Positions 1 to 5,433 of a stretch of DNA of 7,541 bases are shown here, piece after piece. Numbering within the stretch: the first letter of the stretch is position 1; every line of letters starts with the position of its first letter. The DNA is taken from contig CALPZT020000068.1 of assembly GCA_943328365.2 (NCBI GenBank), forward strand, positions 1 to 7,541. Direction: 5' to 3'. Origin of the DNA: Bifidobacterium breve (GTDB taxonomy: Bacteria; Actinomycetota; Actinomycetes; S36-B12). The notes beneath the pieces are model-generated. The model saw only the letters and a program-made list of their open reading frames with translations. It made no database searches and had not been told where the DNA came from. Position numbers and translations under genes: made by a program.

Positions 1-735
1 GTCGAGGGAATCGGACTGCAGCGACTCATCCCCCACCGACAGGCCAGCAACGAGCGCAGCGGCATTGGGCTCGACTCCATCGAGGGACTCCCGCAGCCCC
101 TCGCGCATCGCCGATGCCGCGGCATCGACTGGGCCGGGCGCTCGAAGTGCCGACAGCTCAGACCCTGATCGCATCGTGAGCACTGCGGCGATATCGGATT
201 TGGACGCCGGACTCAGCCTGCCCGACACCGCGATCTCAGTGCCGGGCGCCGGGACGAGGGCAGGGTCGTCGACCCTGAGCGTTATCGGCAGATCGACGAG
301 CACTTCGTCGCCGCGTGCAGACACCGCACTCGTCGCGATCCGAACCTCGGTTGAGGTTGCTGACTGCCAGACTGCGGCCGATCCGAGCGAGCGAGTCACC
401 GCCTCGCCGTTGACGACCGCGATAACAGACGCCGATGCCCTCGCTGCCGACCAGCCGGCAACTGGCTCAGCGGTTATTGCCCAGACATGCGCCCCCGCTG
501 AGCAGGCCCCGAGAGCGAGCCCGAAGGCTGCCGAACGCAGCGCTGGCCGCCAATTGAGTGGGAGCCGCAGTGCGAGGAGCACGAGCGCCGCGCCGACGAG
601 GCATGCCGAACCGACGAGAACCAAGGACAGGCCGTGACGCTCGACCGGATCTTCCACGACTCCGGCACCGGTAATCACGAGCACGGCGCCCAGCCATGCT
701 GCGACCGCAGGCAGGAGCAGTCGCGCGTCGATCAC
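1..735 (-). CDS. comEC: ComEC, DNA-uptake channel protein, N-terminal 245 residues (cut by window edge)
   Basis: ComEC forms the inner-membrane channel through which single-stranded DNA enters during natural transformation. Translating the minus strand from the GTG at 735 gives an uninterrupted frame to the window edge. It has three hydrophobic segments near residues 4-24, 36-58 and 66-88, then a soluble stretch (about 95-200) matching the OB-like DUF4131 domain of ComEC. From residue 226 it reads AALVAGLSVGDES, typical of the start of the membrane Competence domain. Family members usually have 700-800 residues, so most of the channel and any C-terminal metallo-beta-lactamase-like domain lie outside. 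The GTG overlaps the comEA stop codon (GTGA, 4 nt), which implies translational coupling and fixes the start. An ATG at 739 is in another frame. The identification rests on architecture, the Competence-domain motif and the comEA neighbour. Confidence 0.9.
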   Translation of the reverse strand, partial: MIDARLLLPAVAAWLGAVLVITGAGVVEDPVERHGLSLVLVGSACLVGAALVLLALRLPLNWRPALRSAAFGLALGACSAGAHVWAITAEPVAGWSAARASASVIAVVNGEAVTRSLGSAAVWQSATSTEVRIATSAVSARGDEVLVDLPITLRVDDPALVPAPGTEIAVSGRLSPASKSDIAAVLTMRSGSELSALRAPGPVDAAASAMREGLRESLDGVEPNAAALVAGLSVGDESLQSDSLD

Positions 736-1523
736 ACATGCACCAGCGGCCTCAGCTGCTCGAGGATCGAATCCCCGATGCCGGAAACCTCGCCGAGCTC
801 GTCGATGCTTCGAAAGGACCCGTTCGTCGTTCGCCAGTCGACGATCCGCTGGGCGAGCACCGGCCCAACCCCGGGCAGCGCCTCGAACTCGCTCGCGCTC
901 GCCGAGTTCAAGCCCACCCCGGCGCTCGATCCGGGGCCTTGGCCGCCGGTCGGCGCTCCGTCAGCCGTGACAAGGATCTGCTCCCCGTCGACGAGGGATC
1001 GGGCGAGATTGACCGATGCGAGCGCCTTCGGGGTCTTGGTTCCGCCGGCCGCCTTGATCGCATCGTCGACGCGCGAGCCGGCCGGAAGCCGAAGCAGCCC
1101 GGGCTTGCGCACCGCCCCGAGCACATGCACGACGACATCGCCGCCTTCGACGCCCAGGCCACCTGCCGCATCGGTGCCGGCCACGGGCGTGCCAGCACTC
1201 GTGAGGGTCGGCGCAAGGGCCACCGCTCGCGGCCGGCCCTGCCACCACATCCATCCGGCGACAAGCCCGGCGGCGCAGACGAGGGCGAGCACCGCTCGCA
1301 GGGATCGCCGGTCGAGGCGGGTGAGGAACCCGGTGGCTCCACCAGCAGCGACTGCAGCGGGGCCCGGCTCTGGCTCGCCCGATGAGCCTGAATCGACGGG
1401 CAGGCCCGGTTCGGGGTCGGGAGGCTCCGGACGGGACGGCTGCCACTGATCGGCAAGCCGCTGCAGCCTGCGCATGACCTGATCGTCGAATTCATGGCGT
1501 GCCGCGATGAGTCGTGGATTCAT
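732..1523 (-). CDS. comEA: ComEA, membrane-anchored competence DNA-binding protein
   Basis: ComEA binds double-stranded DNA outside the membrane and hands it to ComEC. The 263-residue product has an N-terminal cytoplasmic part (1-70) with a Pro/Glu/Gly-rich stretch at about 28-56. One membrane segment follows (about 75-94, ending GWMWW), then an SLBB domain (about 129-185, with VVHVLGAVRKPG) and a C-terminal double helix-hairpin-helix domain. Hairpin 1 centres on LPGVGPVLAQRI (216-227) and hairpin 2 on VSGIGDSILEQL (246-257); this is the DNA-binding module that defines the family. The order TM-SLBB-HhH is standard for Gram-positive ComEA. The ATG lies 6 nt after a TAGCGT box and no Shine-Dalgarno sequence is visible, so translation is probably leaderless. 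The stop codon overlaps the comEC start, so the two form an operon. plsY lies 96 nt upstream on the same strand; read-through from it is possible. Confidence 0.93.
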   Translation of the reverse strand: MNPRLIAARHEFDDQVMRRLQRLADQWQPSRPEPPDPEPGLPVDSGSSGEPEPGPAAVAAGGATGFLTRLDRRSLRAVLALVCAAGLVAGWMWWQGRPRAVALAPTLTSAGTPVAGTDAAGGLGVEGGDVVVHVLGAVRKPGLLRLPAGSRVDDAIKAAGGTKTPKALASVNLARSLVDGEQILVTADGAPTGGQGPGSSAGVGLNSASASEFEALPGVGPVLAQRIVDWRTTNGSFRSIDELGEVSGIGDSILEQLRPLVHV

Positions 1524-1529
1524 GCCCGG

Positions 1530-1535
1530 ACGCTA
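1530..1535 (-). promoter_or_regulatory. Putative -10 box (TAGCGT) of comEA
   Basis: A TANNNT hexamer ends 6 nt before the comEA ATG (spacer CCGGGC). This spacing would place transcription initiation at or beside the start codon, as in leaderless actinobacterial genes. No clear -35 box was found. The call gains weight from the same arrangement at three other genes in the window. Confidence 0.5.
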
Positions 1536-1619
1536 TGAAGCCTGCGCCCCCGCCAGCGAGCCCCTCATCGTGACTGGGGATGGCATCCGCCGGCGATCAG
1601 CCCCCTGTGGAAAGCGGGG

Positions 1620-2201
1620 TCAGCGCCGGATCGCCTGCACGATGTTGCGCCAGTGACGTCCGAGAACGAGGCCAGCGAGCGCCACCGCGAACGCAGCGTC
1701 GGATCCGTCGGCCCAGCCGATCTGCCAGTAGGCCACGCCGGTCACGGCGAGGACCACCGCAGCAATGGCCGCGCCGATCCCGACCCGGTGGAATACCGCG
1801 ACACCGATGCCGAAGGCGATGAGCACCGGGATCGCGAACCATGGCTGCACGCCGAGGATTGCGCCGAGCGTCGTCGAGACACCCTTGCCCCCGCGGCCCT
1901 TGAGGAAAGGCGAGGTGATGTGGCCGAGCACTGCTGCGAGACCGGCGATCTCGCCCGCGATCTCGCCGACGAGCAGGCCGAAGGTAATCGCCGGGACGAA
2001 CCCCTTCAGTGCATCGAGGAAGCCCACGAGGACGGCCCACTTCGGGCCGAGGGCCCGGCCCACATTCGTCGCCCCGGGATTGCCCGAGCCCACCTTTCGC
2101 AGATCCTTGCCGAAGACTCGCGCGACGAGCACCGCCGGGTTGATCGACCCGAGCAGGTATCCGCAGGCTGCGGCAACCGTCCACCAGATGACTGCACTCA
2201 T
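1620..2201 (-). CDS. plsY: PlsY, acyl-phosphate:glycerol-3-phosphate acyltransferase
   Basis: PlsY is an integral membrane enzyme that moves the acyl group from acyl-phosphate to sn-glycerol-3-phosphate, the first acylation of phospholipid synthesis. The 193-residue product has the family's usual length and several hydrophobic helices. The conserved loops are present: GSINPA (18-23), GSGNPGATNVGRALG (38-52), DALKG (63-67), GHITSPFLKGRGGKGVSTTLG with the phosphate-binding GGKGV core (93-113), and RHWRNI near the C-terminus (182-187). I chose the ATG at 2201 because it begins the conserved first helix and overlaps the degV stop (ATGA, 4 nt). A frame extension to 2279 adds only an Arg-rich, non-helical leader lying inside degV. 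The start is thus translationally coupled to degV. The following gene in the same direction is comEA. Confidence 0.94.
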   Translation of the reverse strand: MSAVIWWTVAAACGYLLGSINPAVLVARVFGKDLRKVGSGNPGATNVGRALGPKWAVLVGFLDALKGFVPAITFGLLVGEIAGEIAGLAAVLGHITSPFLKGRGGKGVSTTLGAILGVQPWFAIPVLIAFGIGVAVFHRVGIGAAIAAVVLAVTGVAYWQIGWADGSDAAFAVALAGLVLGRHWRNIVQAIRR

Positions 2202-3049
2202 GCGTCGTCCCGCACTGACACGACGACCGCCACCATCCCCGGGCCAACATGGGCTCCGACGACGCCGCCGACCGGGCACTCGACCACGGACGCAGACGGG
2301 AGTCGCTCGCGGAGTTGCGCGGCGAGAGCAGTGGCGCGGGCACCCGACGACAGATGCTGCACGGCGATGTCGACGGGCCTTGACGCCGCAAAGTCGACCG
2401 CGAGCTCGGTAAGCCTGGCGAGGGCACGGCTCGCGGTGCGCACCTTCTCGAGCATCGCCACATGCCCGTCGTCGATGTGGAGCAGCGGCTTCACCTGGAG
2501 CGCGTGACCGACGGCGGCACGGGCGGCGCTCACCCGGCCGCCTCGACGCAGGTACTCGAGGGTGTCGACATAGAAGGTCACCTGGGCGGCAGCGGCACGG
2601 CGCCTGATCATGTCACCGACCTCGAGCGCACTCCCCCCGGCTGCGGCCAGCCGCGCTCCGGCGACCGCCGCGAAGCCCAGGCCCATCGCGATCGTGCGCG
2701 AGTCGATGACCTCGACCGGAACGGGCGCTTCCTTCGCCGCGATGAGCGCGGACTCGTAGGTGGCCGACAGGTCAGCGGAGAGGGTGACGGCAACGACGTG
2801 GCTCGCACCTGCCTCGGCTGCGGCGGTGAAGGACCGGAGGAATCGCTCGGGCGACGGCCGCGAGGTCGTGACCGGCTGCCATTGCTCGAGGGCGAGGCTC
2901 ACCACCTCCGCTTGATCATCGTCGGTCTCGTCGTATGGGCGACCGGCAACGATGACCTGGACGGGGACGACGCTGATCGACTCCGCGACAGCCCAGCCTC
3001 GCGGAAGATACGAGGTCGAGTCCGTGACGACGACCACACGGTCACCCAT
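2198..3049 (-). CDS. DegV-family fatty-acid-binding protein (FakB-like)
   Basis: DegV proteins bind a fatty acid in a buried pocket. The characterised FakB members present it to the kinase FakA, which makes acyl-phosphate. The 283-residue product has the usual family length and motifs: TDSTSYLP (9-16), TTSRPSPERF (61-70, ligand-pocket loop), LSATYESA (94-101, where most members have LSGTY), DSRT (116-119), YLRRGGRV (166-173), KPLLHIDDG (187-195) and GGVVGAHVGPG (261-271). The ATG at 3049 is the first in frame and lies 6 nt after a TAGGCT -10 box, so it is probably leaderless. The 4-nt overlap with plsY couples the two genes. This fits the chemistry, since PlsY consumes the acyl-phosphate that a Fak system makes. 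No FakA-like kinase is in the window, so the FakB role is inferred. Divergent from the flavin oxidase gene. Confidence 0.92.
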   Translation of the reverse strand: MGDRVVVVTDSTSYLPRGWAVAESISVVPVQVIVAGRPYDETDDDQAEVVSLALEQWQPVTTSRPSPERFLRSFTAAAEAGASHVVAVTLSADLSATYESALIAAKEAPVPVEVIDSRTIAMGLGFAAVAGARLAAAGGSALEVGDMIRRRAAAAQVTFYVDTLEYLRRGGRVSAARAAVGHALQVKPLLHIDDGHVAMLEKVRTASRALARLTELAVDFAASRPVDIAVQHLSSGARATALAAQLRERLPSASVVECPVGGVVGAHVGPGMVAVVVSVRDDA

Positions 3050-3055
3050 GACCTG

Positions 3056-3061
3056 AGCCTA
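3056..3061 (-). promoter_or_regulatory. Putative -10 box (TAGGCT) of degV-plsY
   Basis: On the minus strand TAGGCT ends 6 nt before the degV ATG (spacer CAGGTC). The position suits a leaderless transcript. The spacer contains AGG but is too close to the ATG for a normal ribosome-binding site. No convincing -35 box. Confidence 0.5.
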
Positions 3062-3092
3062 TGGGAATGGTCTGAGCCGCAGTGCCCGGAAC

Positions 3093-3116
3093 TCTGACTG
3101 CGGTCGACCAGTCAGA
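3093..3116. promoter_or_regulatory. Perfect 8-bp inverted repeat in the degV/oxidase divergent region, candidate operator
   Basis: The arms TCTGACTG (3093-3100) and CAGTCAGA (3109-3116) are exact reverse complements separated by 8 bp. The centre includes the palindrome GGTCGACC (3102-3109). The dyad axis is at 3104.5, and the midpoint between the inner edges of the two opposing -10 boxes (3061 and 3145) is 3103. The site lies about 28-32 bp beyond each -10 box, upstream of where -35 boxes would be, which is a typical position for a dimeric regulator serving both promoters. There is no T-run beside it, so it does not look like a terminator. The regulator is unknown. Confidence 0.5.
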
Positions 3117-3144
3117 CACGTCCGAGCGATTCGCAAGCTGGCCC

Positions 3145-3150
3145 TATGCT
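3145..3150 (+). promoter_or_regulatory. Putative -10 box (TATGCT) of the flavin oxidase gene
   Basis: TATGCT ends 7 nt before the ATG at 3158 (spacer TCCCGCC). Read as a leaderless promoter it explains the absence of a Shine-Dalgarno sequence and argues that the ATG at 3146, which lies inside the box, is not the start. Confidence 0.45.
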
Positions 3151-3157
3151 TCCCGCC

Positions 3158-4552
3158 ATGCCTGATCGCGAGACGAATTTCAACGGAACGATCGCCTTCG
3201 ATACTCCGAGCAGCTCACCGGCGGCAGCGGGCGCAGGTTCGTATCTTCGGCCAGCATCGCGCGATGAACTCGTGGATGCGCTCAAGGACATGAGCGACCG
3301 CGGTGTCCGTCCAGCAACGATTGTCGTTGTCGGCGGCTTCTCGTCATTCGAATTCCCGCAGTTGAGCCTTGCCGATGAGAATTCTGACGAGGCGCTATCA
3401 CTCAGGGGACCGACGTCCCCCCACCTGGTTGTCGACGTCAGCGCGATGAACAGGATCCTCCATGTCGACAAGCAGAGCCTTACGGTCACCGTCGAGGCGG
3501 GGATCACCTACTGGGATCTTGCCAATCAGCTTCGCGAGAAGGGCCTCGCGGTCGAGAACCTCAGTGCGTATCCGGAGGTCACCGTCGGCGGTGCGTCGGG
3601 TACCGGCACCCACGGGTCCGGCCATGCCTTTCACGGCAAGAACCTGGCCGATCAGTTCATTGCCCTCGAGGTCGTCAATGCGCGTGGCGATGTCCAGCGA
3701 GTCGTTGATCCTCGGCTGTTCACCCATCTGGGCGTTCTCGGAGTCGTCACGGCGGTAACACTGCGCTGCATCCCGATGTTCTTTCTCAAGCAGACGTGCT
3801 ACGAATTCGCGGATCTCGATGCCTTCGACAGCCTTCGCATCGGAGCCTTCCGCGCACTGGCCGAGACTGACGACTTCTACTCCACGATGATCCGAATCGA
3901 CCTCGTCGACACGACGCACCATCCGGTCAGGTGCTATATCCGCACCGTCGCCACGGACGAGGACGATCGAGCATTCCAGCCGACGTTTCTGGGCGCTCCT
4001 CTCGTCGACAACATCGATGGCGAAGAGCCCTCGGTGTTCACCGGGGCCTACTACGACGTGCTCCCCGACCACACGACGGCCAGTCGCGTGCAGGTGCCGG
4101 CGCCCGGCACCTATCACCAGGCCGAGTACTTCGTCGACAACCGGCTGGCGAGCCAAGCCGTCCATGCCTTCCTGCGCGAAGCCGACAAGGATGACCGCTT
4201 CATCACGGCACTGCCGACCGGCCTGAAGTGCCGCTTCGTGTCCAGCGACGATCAATGGATGTCCGCGACGTCCAACGTCGACGACGTCGAGCTCTATCTG
4301 GCCCTCCAGCTTTCGCTCTACGGGTCGCGCTCTGAGATCGACGCCATCCTGAAGCGCATCGAGGACTGCCTCGCTGAAGCCGAGATTCCGTTCTCGTGCC
4401 ACTGGGGAAAGCTGTGCCATGGCGGCCATGGTCGCGTGAACCGGAAGCTTAAGGACCGAGCGAAGGCCATGGAAGCCGCTCGAGCCGAGCTCGACCCGGA
4501 TGATGCCTTCTTGGACGCCGACTCGGAGCTGGCAAAACTGTTGAGCGCCTGA
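3158..4552 (+). CDS. FAD-dependent oxidase/dehydrogenase of the VAO family (aldonolactone/alditol oxidase-like)
   Basis: Members use FAD to oxidise sugar alcohols or aldonolactones (AldO, xylitol oxidase, L-gulonolactone oxidase). The FAD_binding_4 part spans residues about 30-210 (numbered from ATG 3146, as are all positions here): substrate-side motif SAYPEVTVGGASGTGTHGSG (140-159) and LGVLGVVTAVTL (195-206). The C-terminal ALO part ends with HWGK (419-422) and ELDPDDAFLD (448-457). No signal peptide or membrane segment, so probably cytoplasmic. Two positions are odd. The loop that usually reads GxxHSFN, with the histidine bonded to FAD, reads GGFSSFE (63-69). By a by-eye alignment to Streptomyces AldO recalled from memory, the Glu of its ExR substrate motif is Lys361, with Arg363 kept. 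I prefer the ATG at 3158, 7 nt after a -10 box; the ATG at 3146 adds four residues. Substrate unknown. Third-position GC (about 67% over 100 codons) is lower than in the transporter gene. Confidence 0.85.
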   Translation: MPDRETNFNGTIAFDTPSSSPAAAGAGSYLRPASRDELVDALKDMSDRGVRPATIVVVGGFSSFEFPQLSLADENSDEALSLRGPTSPHLVVDVSAMNRILHVDKQSLTVTVEAGITYWDLANQLREKGLAVENLSAYPEVTVGGASGTGTHGSGHAFHGKNLADQFIALEVVNARGDVQRVVDPRLFTHLGVLGVVTAVTLRCIPMFFLKQTCYEFADLDAFDSLRIGAFRALAETDDFYSTMIRIDLVDTTHHPVRCYIRTVATDEDDRAFQPTFLGAPLVDNIDGEEPSVFTGAYYDVLPDHTTASRVQVPAPGTYHQAEYFVDNRLASQAVHAFLREADKDDRFITALPTGLKCRFVSSDDQWMSATSNVDDVELYLALQLSLYGSRSEIDAILKRIEDCLAEAEIPFSCHWGKLCHGGHGRVNRKLKDRAKAMEAARAELDPDDAFLDADSELAKLLSA

Positions 4553-4559
4553 CTTCGCA

Positions 4560-4591
4560 GCCCGGCCAGCACACCCCGACGCTGAGCGGGC
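4560..4591. terminator. Weak hairpin between convergent genes, possible bidirectional terminator
   Basis: GCCCG (4560-4564) and CAGC (4567-4570) pair with GCTG (4581-4584) and CGGGC (4587-4591) around a 10-nt loop, with a 2x2 internal mismatch. It fills most of the 49-nt gap between the oxidase and cytochrome b5 stop codons. No T-run follows on either strand, so it is at best an atypical terminator. Confidence 0.35.
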
Positions 4592-4601
4592 CAACCGTCG
4601 A

Positions 4602-5297
4602 CTAGTCGTCGTCACCCTCGTCATCGTCATCCGCATGCGTCGTATGCGACGGGGTCTTCACGGTCGTCGAACTCGATGATGCCGACACCGTTCCGTCGGT
4701 CCCGATGATGAGGGGCGCCAGAGCTGCGAGCGCAGCCTGATTGCCGGCGTGCTGGGTGCTGAAAGCCGAGGTGCCATTGATGCCGCACAACGTGATGATG
4801 CGCGCGACTCCGCCCGGGTGGCTCGCGATGAAGGACGTCAGGTTGTAGACGCGACCGCTGATGGTCGTCCAGCAGTCAGATGGGGACGCATGCTGCGCCA
4901 CGGTCGCGGCCGTGATGACGGTGCCGCTCGACCCTGAGCTGCTCGACCCTGAGCTCCCCGAAGCCGACGAGCTGGCGGAGCTGGTCGCAAGGGTGCCGAT
5001 CCGGTAGCGCGCGAGAGTGCGTGCCGGCGACGACTCGCCCGCATGCTGCCCGCGGAACATCGCCGACCCATCCTTGCCGCACATTGACTTGATGACTGAC
5101 GCGCCGCCCGGGTGCTTGGCGACGTACTTCGTGACGTCGTACACGTTCTTGCCGACGATCGTCCAGCACGATGATGCCGAGGAGTGCTTGGCGACCTGCG
5201 CCGCCGTGTACGTCTTCGGTGCCGCCGCAGCAGCCGGCGCGAACGCCACCACCGCGAGCCCGACCGCTGCCAGCAATGCGATGCCCGTGCGCCTCAT
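4602..5297 (-). CDS. Secreted protein with two tandem cytochrome b5-like heme-binding domains
   Basis: Cytochrome b5 domains bind b-type heme through two axial histidines and carry electrons. The 231-residue product starts with a Sec signal peptide (MRRTG, hydrophobic core 6-20, cleavage likely after the Ala run at 22-26). Domain 1 (about 29-103) has HPGG with axial His62 and a second candidate axial His85 (RGQH). Domain 2 (about 127-201) repeats this with His160 in HPGG and His183 (STQH). Each domain has a Cys pair in the same place (44/73 and 142/171, in CW and CG contexts), which could form a disulfide outside the cell. A Ser/Gly linker (about 104-126) joins the domains, and a Ser/Thr-rich stretch leads to an acidic tail, ADDDDEGDDD. 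There is no C-terminal anchor or lipobox, so it is free or loosely bound outside. A strong Shine-Dalgarno sequence sets the ATG. Redox partner unknown. Confidence 0.9.
   Translation of the reverse strand: MRRTGIALLAAVGLAVVAFAPAAAAAPKTYTAAQVAKHSSASSCWTIVGKNVYDVTKYVAKHPGGASVIKSMCGKDGSAMFRGQHAGESSPARTLARYRIGTLATSSASSSASGSSGSSSSGSSGTVITAATVAQHASPSDCWTTISGRVYNLTSFIASHPGGVARIITLCGINGTSAFSTQHAGNQAALAALAPLIIGTDGTVSASSSSTTVKTPSHTTHADDDDEGDDD
4926..4955. repeat. Perfect 15-bp tandem duplication in the cytochrome b5 linker
   Basis: GCTCGACCCTGAGCT occurs twice in direct succession (4926-4940 and 4941-4955). On the coding strand it is in frame and encodes SSGSS twice (residues 115-124) in the linker between the two heme domains. 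A recent slippage or duplication event that lengthens the linker is the simplest reading. Confidence 0.85.
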
Positions 5298-5301
5298 GAC
5301 G

Positions 5302-5307
5302 TCTCCT
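5302..5307 (-). promoter_or_regulatory. Strong Shine-Dalgarno sequence (AGGAGA) of the cytochrome b5 gene
   Basis: AGGAGA on the minus strand lies 4 nt before the ATG at 5297 (AGGAG core with a 5-nt spacer). It contrasts with the four apparently leaderless genes of the window and shows a true 5' leader here. Confidence 0.75.
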
Positions 5308-5365
5308 CTTCGGTGGGAGGGTTCTGATGCGTGTTCGTCGCGTGCGACTGCACCGCCCGGATTCC

Positions 5366-5394
5366 ATCATGCGCCCGGCCACGTCCTGAGACAA
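5366..5394 (-). promoter_or_regulatory. Possible promoter of the cytochrome b5 gene
   Basis: On the minus strand TTGTCT (5394-5389) and CATGAT (5371-5366) are separated by 17 nt. Each matches the sigma-70-type consensus at 4 of 6 positions. The site lies about 70 nt before the ATG, leaving room for a leader with the Shine-Dalgarno sequence. Confidence 0.3.
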
Positions 5395-5433
5395 ATCGAG
5401 CCGACATGGGCCCGTCCGCCTGCCGGCCAATGC

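Noticed and set aside
65..637. 190-residue plus-strand frame and the 90-residue minus frame at 467-739
   Set aside because: Both conflict with the comEC frame read from the GTG at 735, which gives membrane segments and the Competence-domain motif. The 739 ATG is out of that frame.
634..1449. 271-residue plus-strand frame
   Set aside because: Antisense to comEA. Composition is Ser/Pro/Arg-rich low complexity typical of shadow frames.
1524..1619. Terminator between plsY and comEA
   Set aside because: Only very short GC pairings without a T-run were found, so read-through from degV-plsY into comEA remains possible.
2202..2279. 26-residue N-terminal extension of PlsY
   Set aside because: The added residues are Arg/Gly-rich and lie wholly within degV. 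The ATG at 2201 starts the conserved first helix and makes a standard ATGA overlap.
1653..2507. 284-residue open frame on the plus strand
   Set aside because: Antisense to plsY and degV, both strongly supported. The product is Arg/Asp/His-rich with no domain.
3398..4636. 412-residue open frame on the minus strand
   Set aside because: It lies antisense to the flavin oxidase gene, whose product has clear family motifs. The antisense product is Arg/Val/Gly-rich without any recognisable motif, as expected of a shadow frame in GC-rich DNA.
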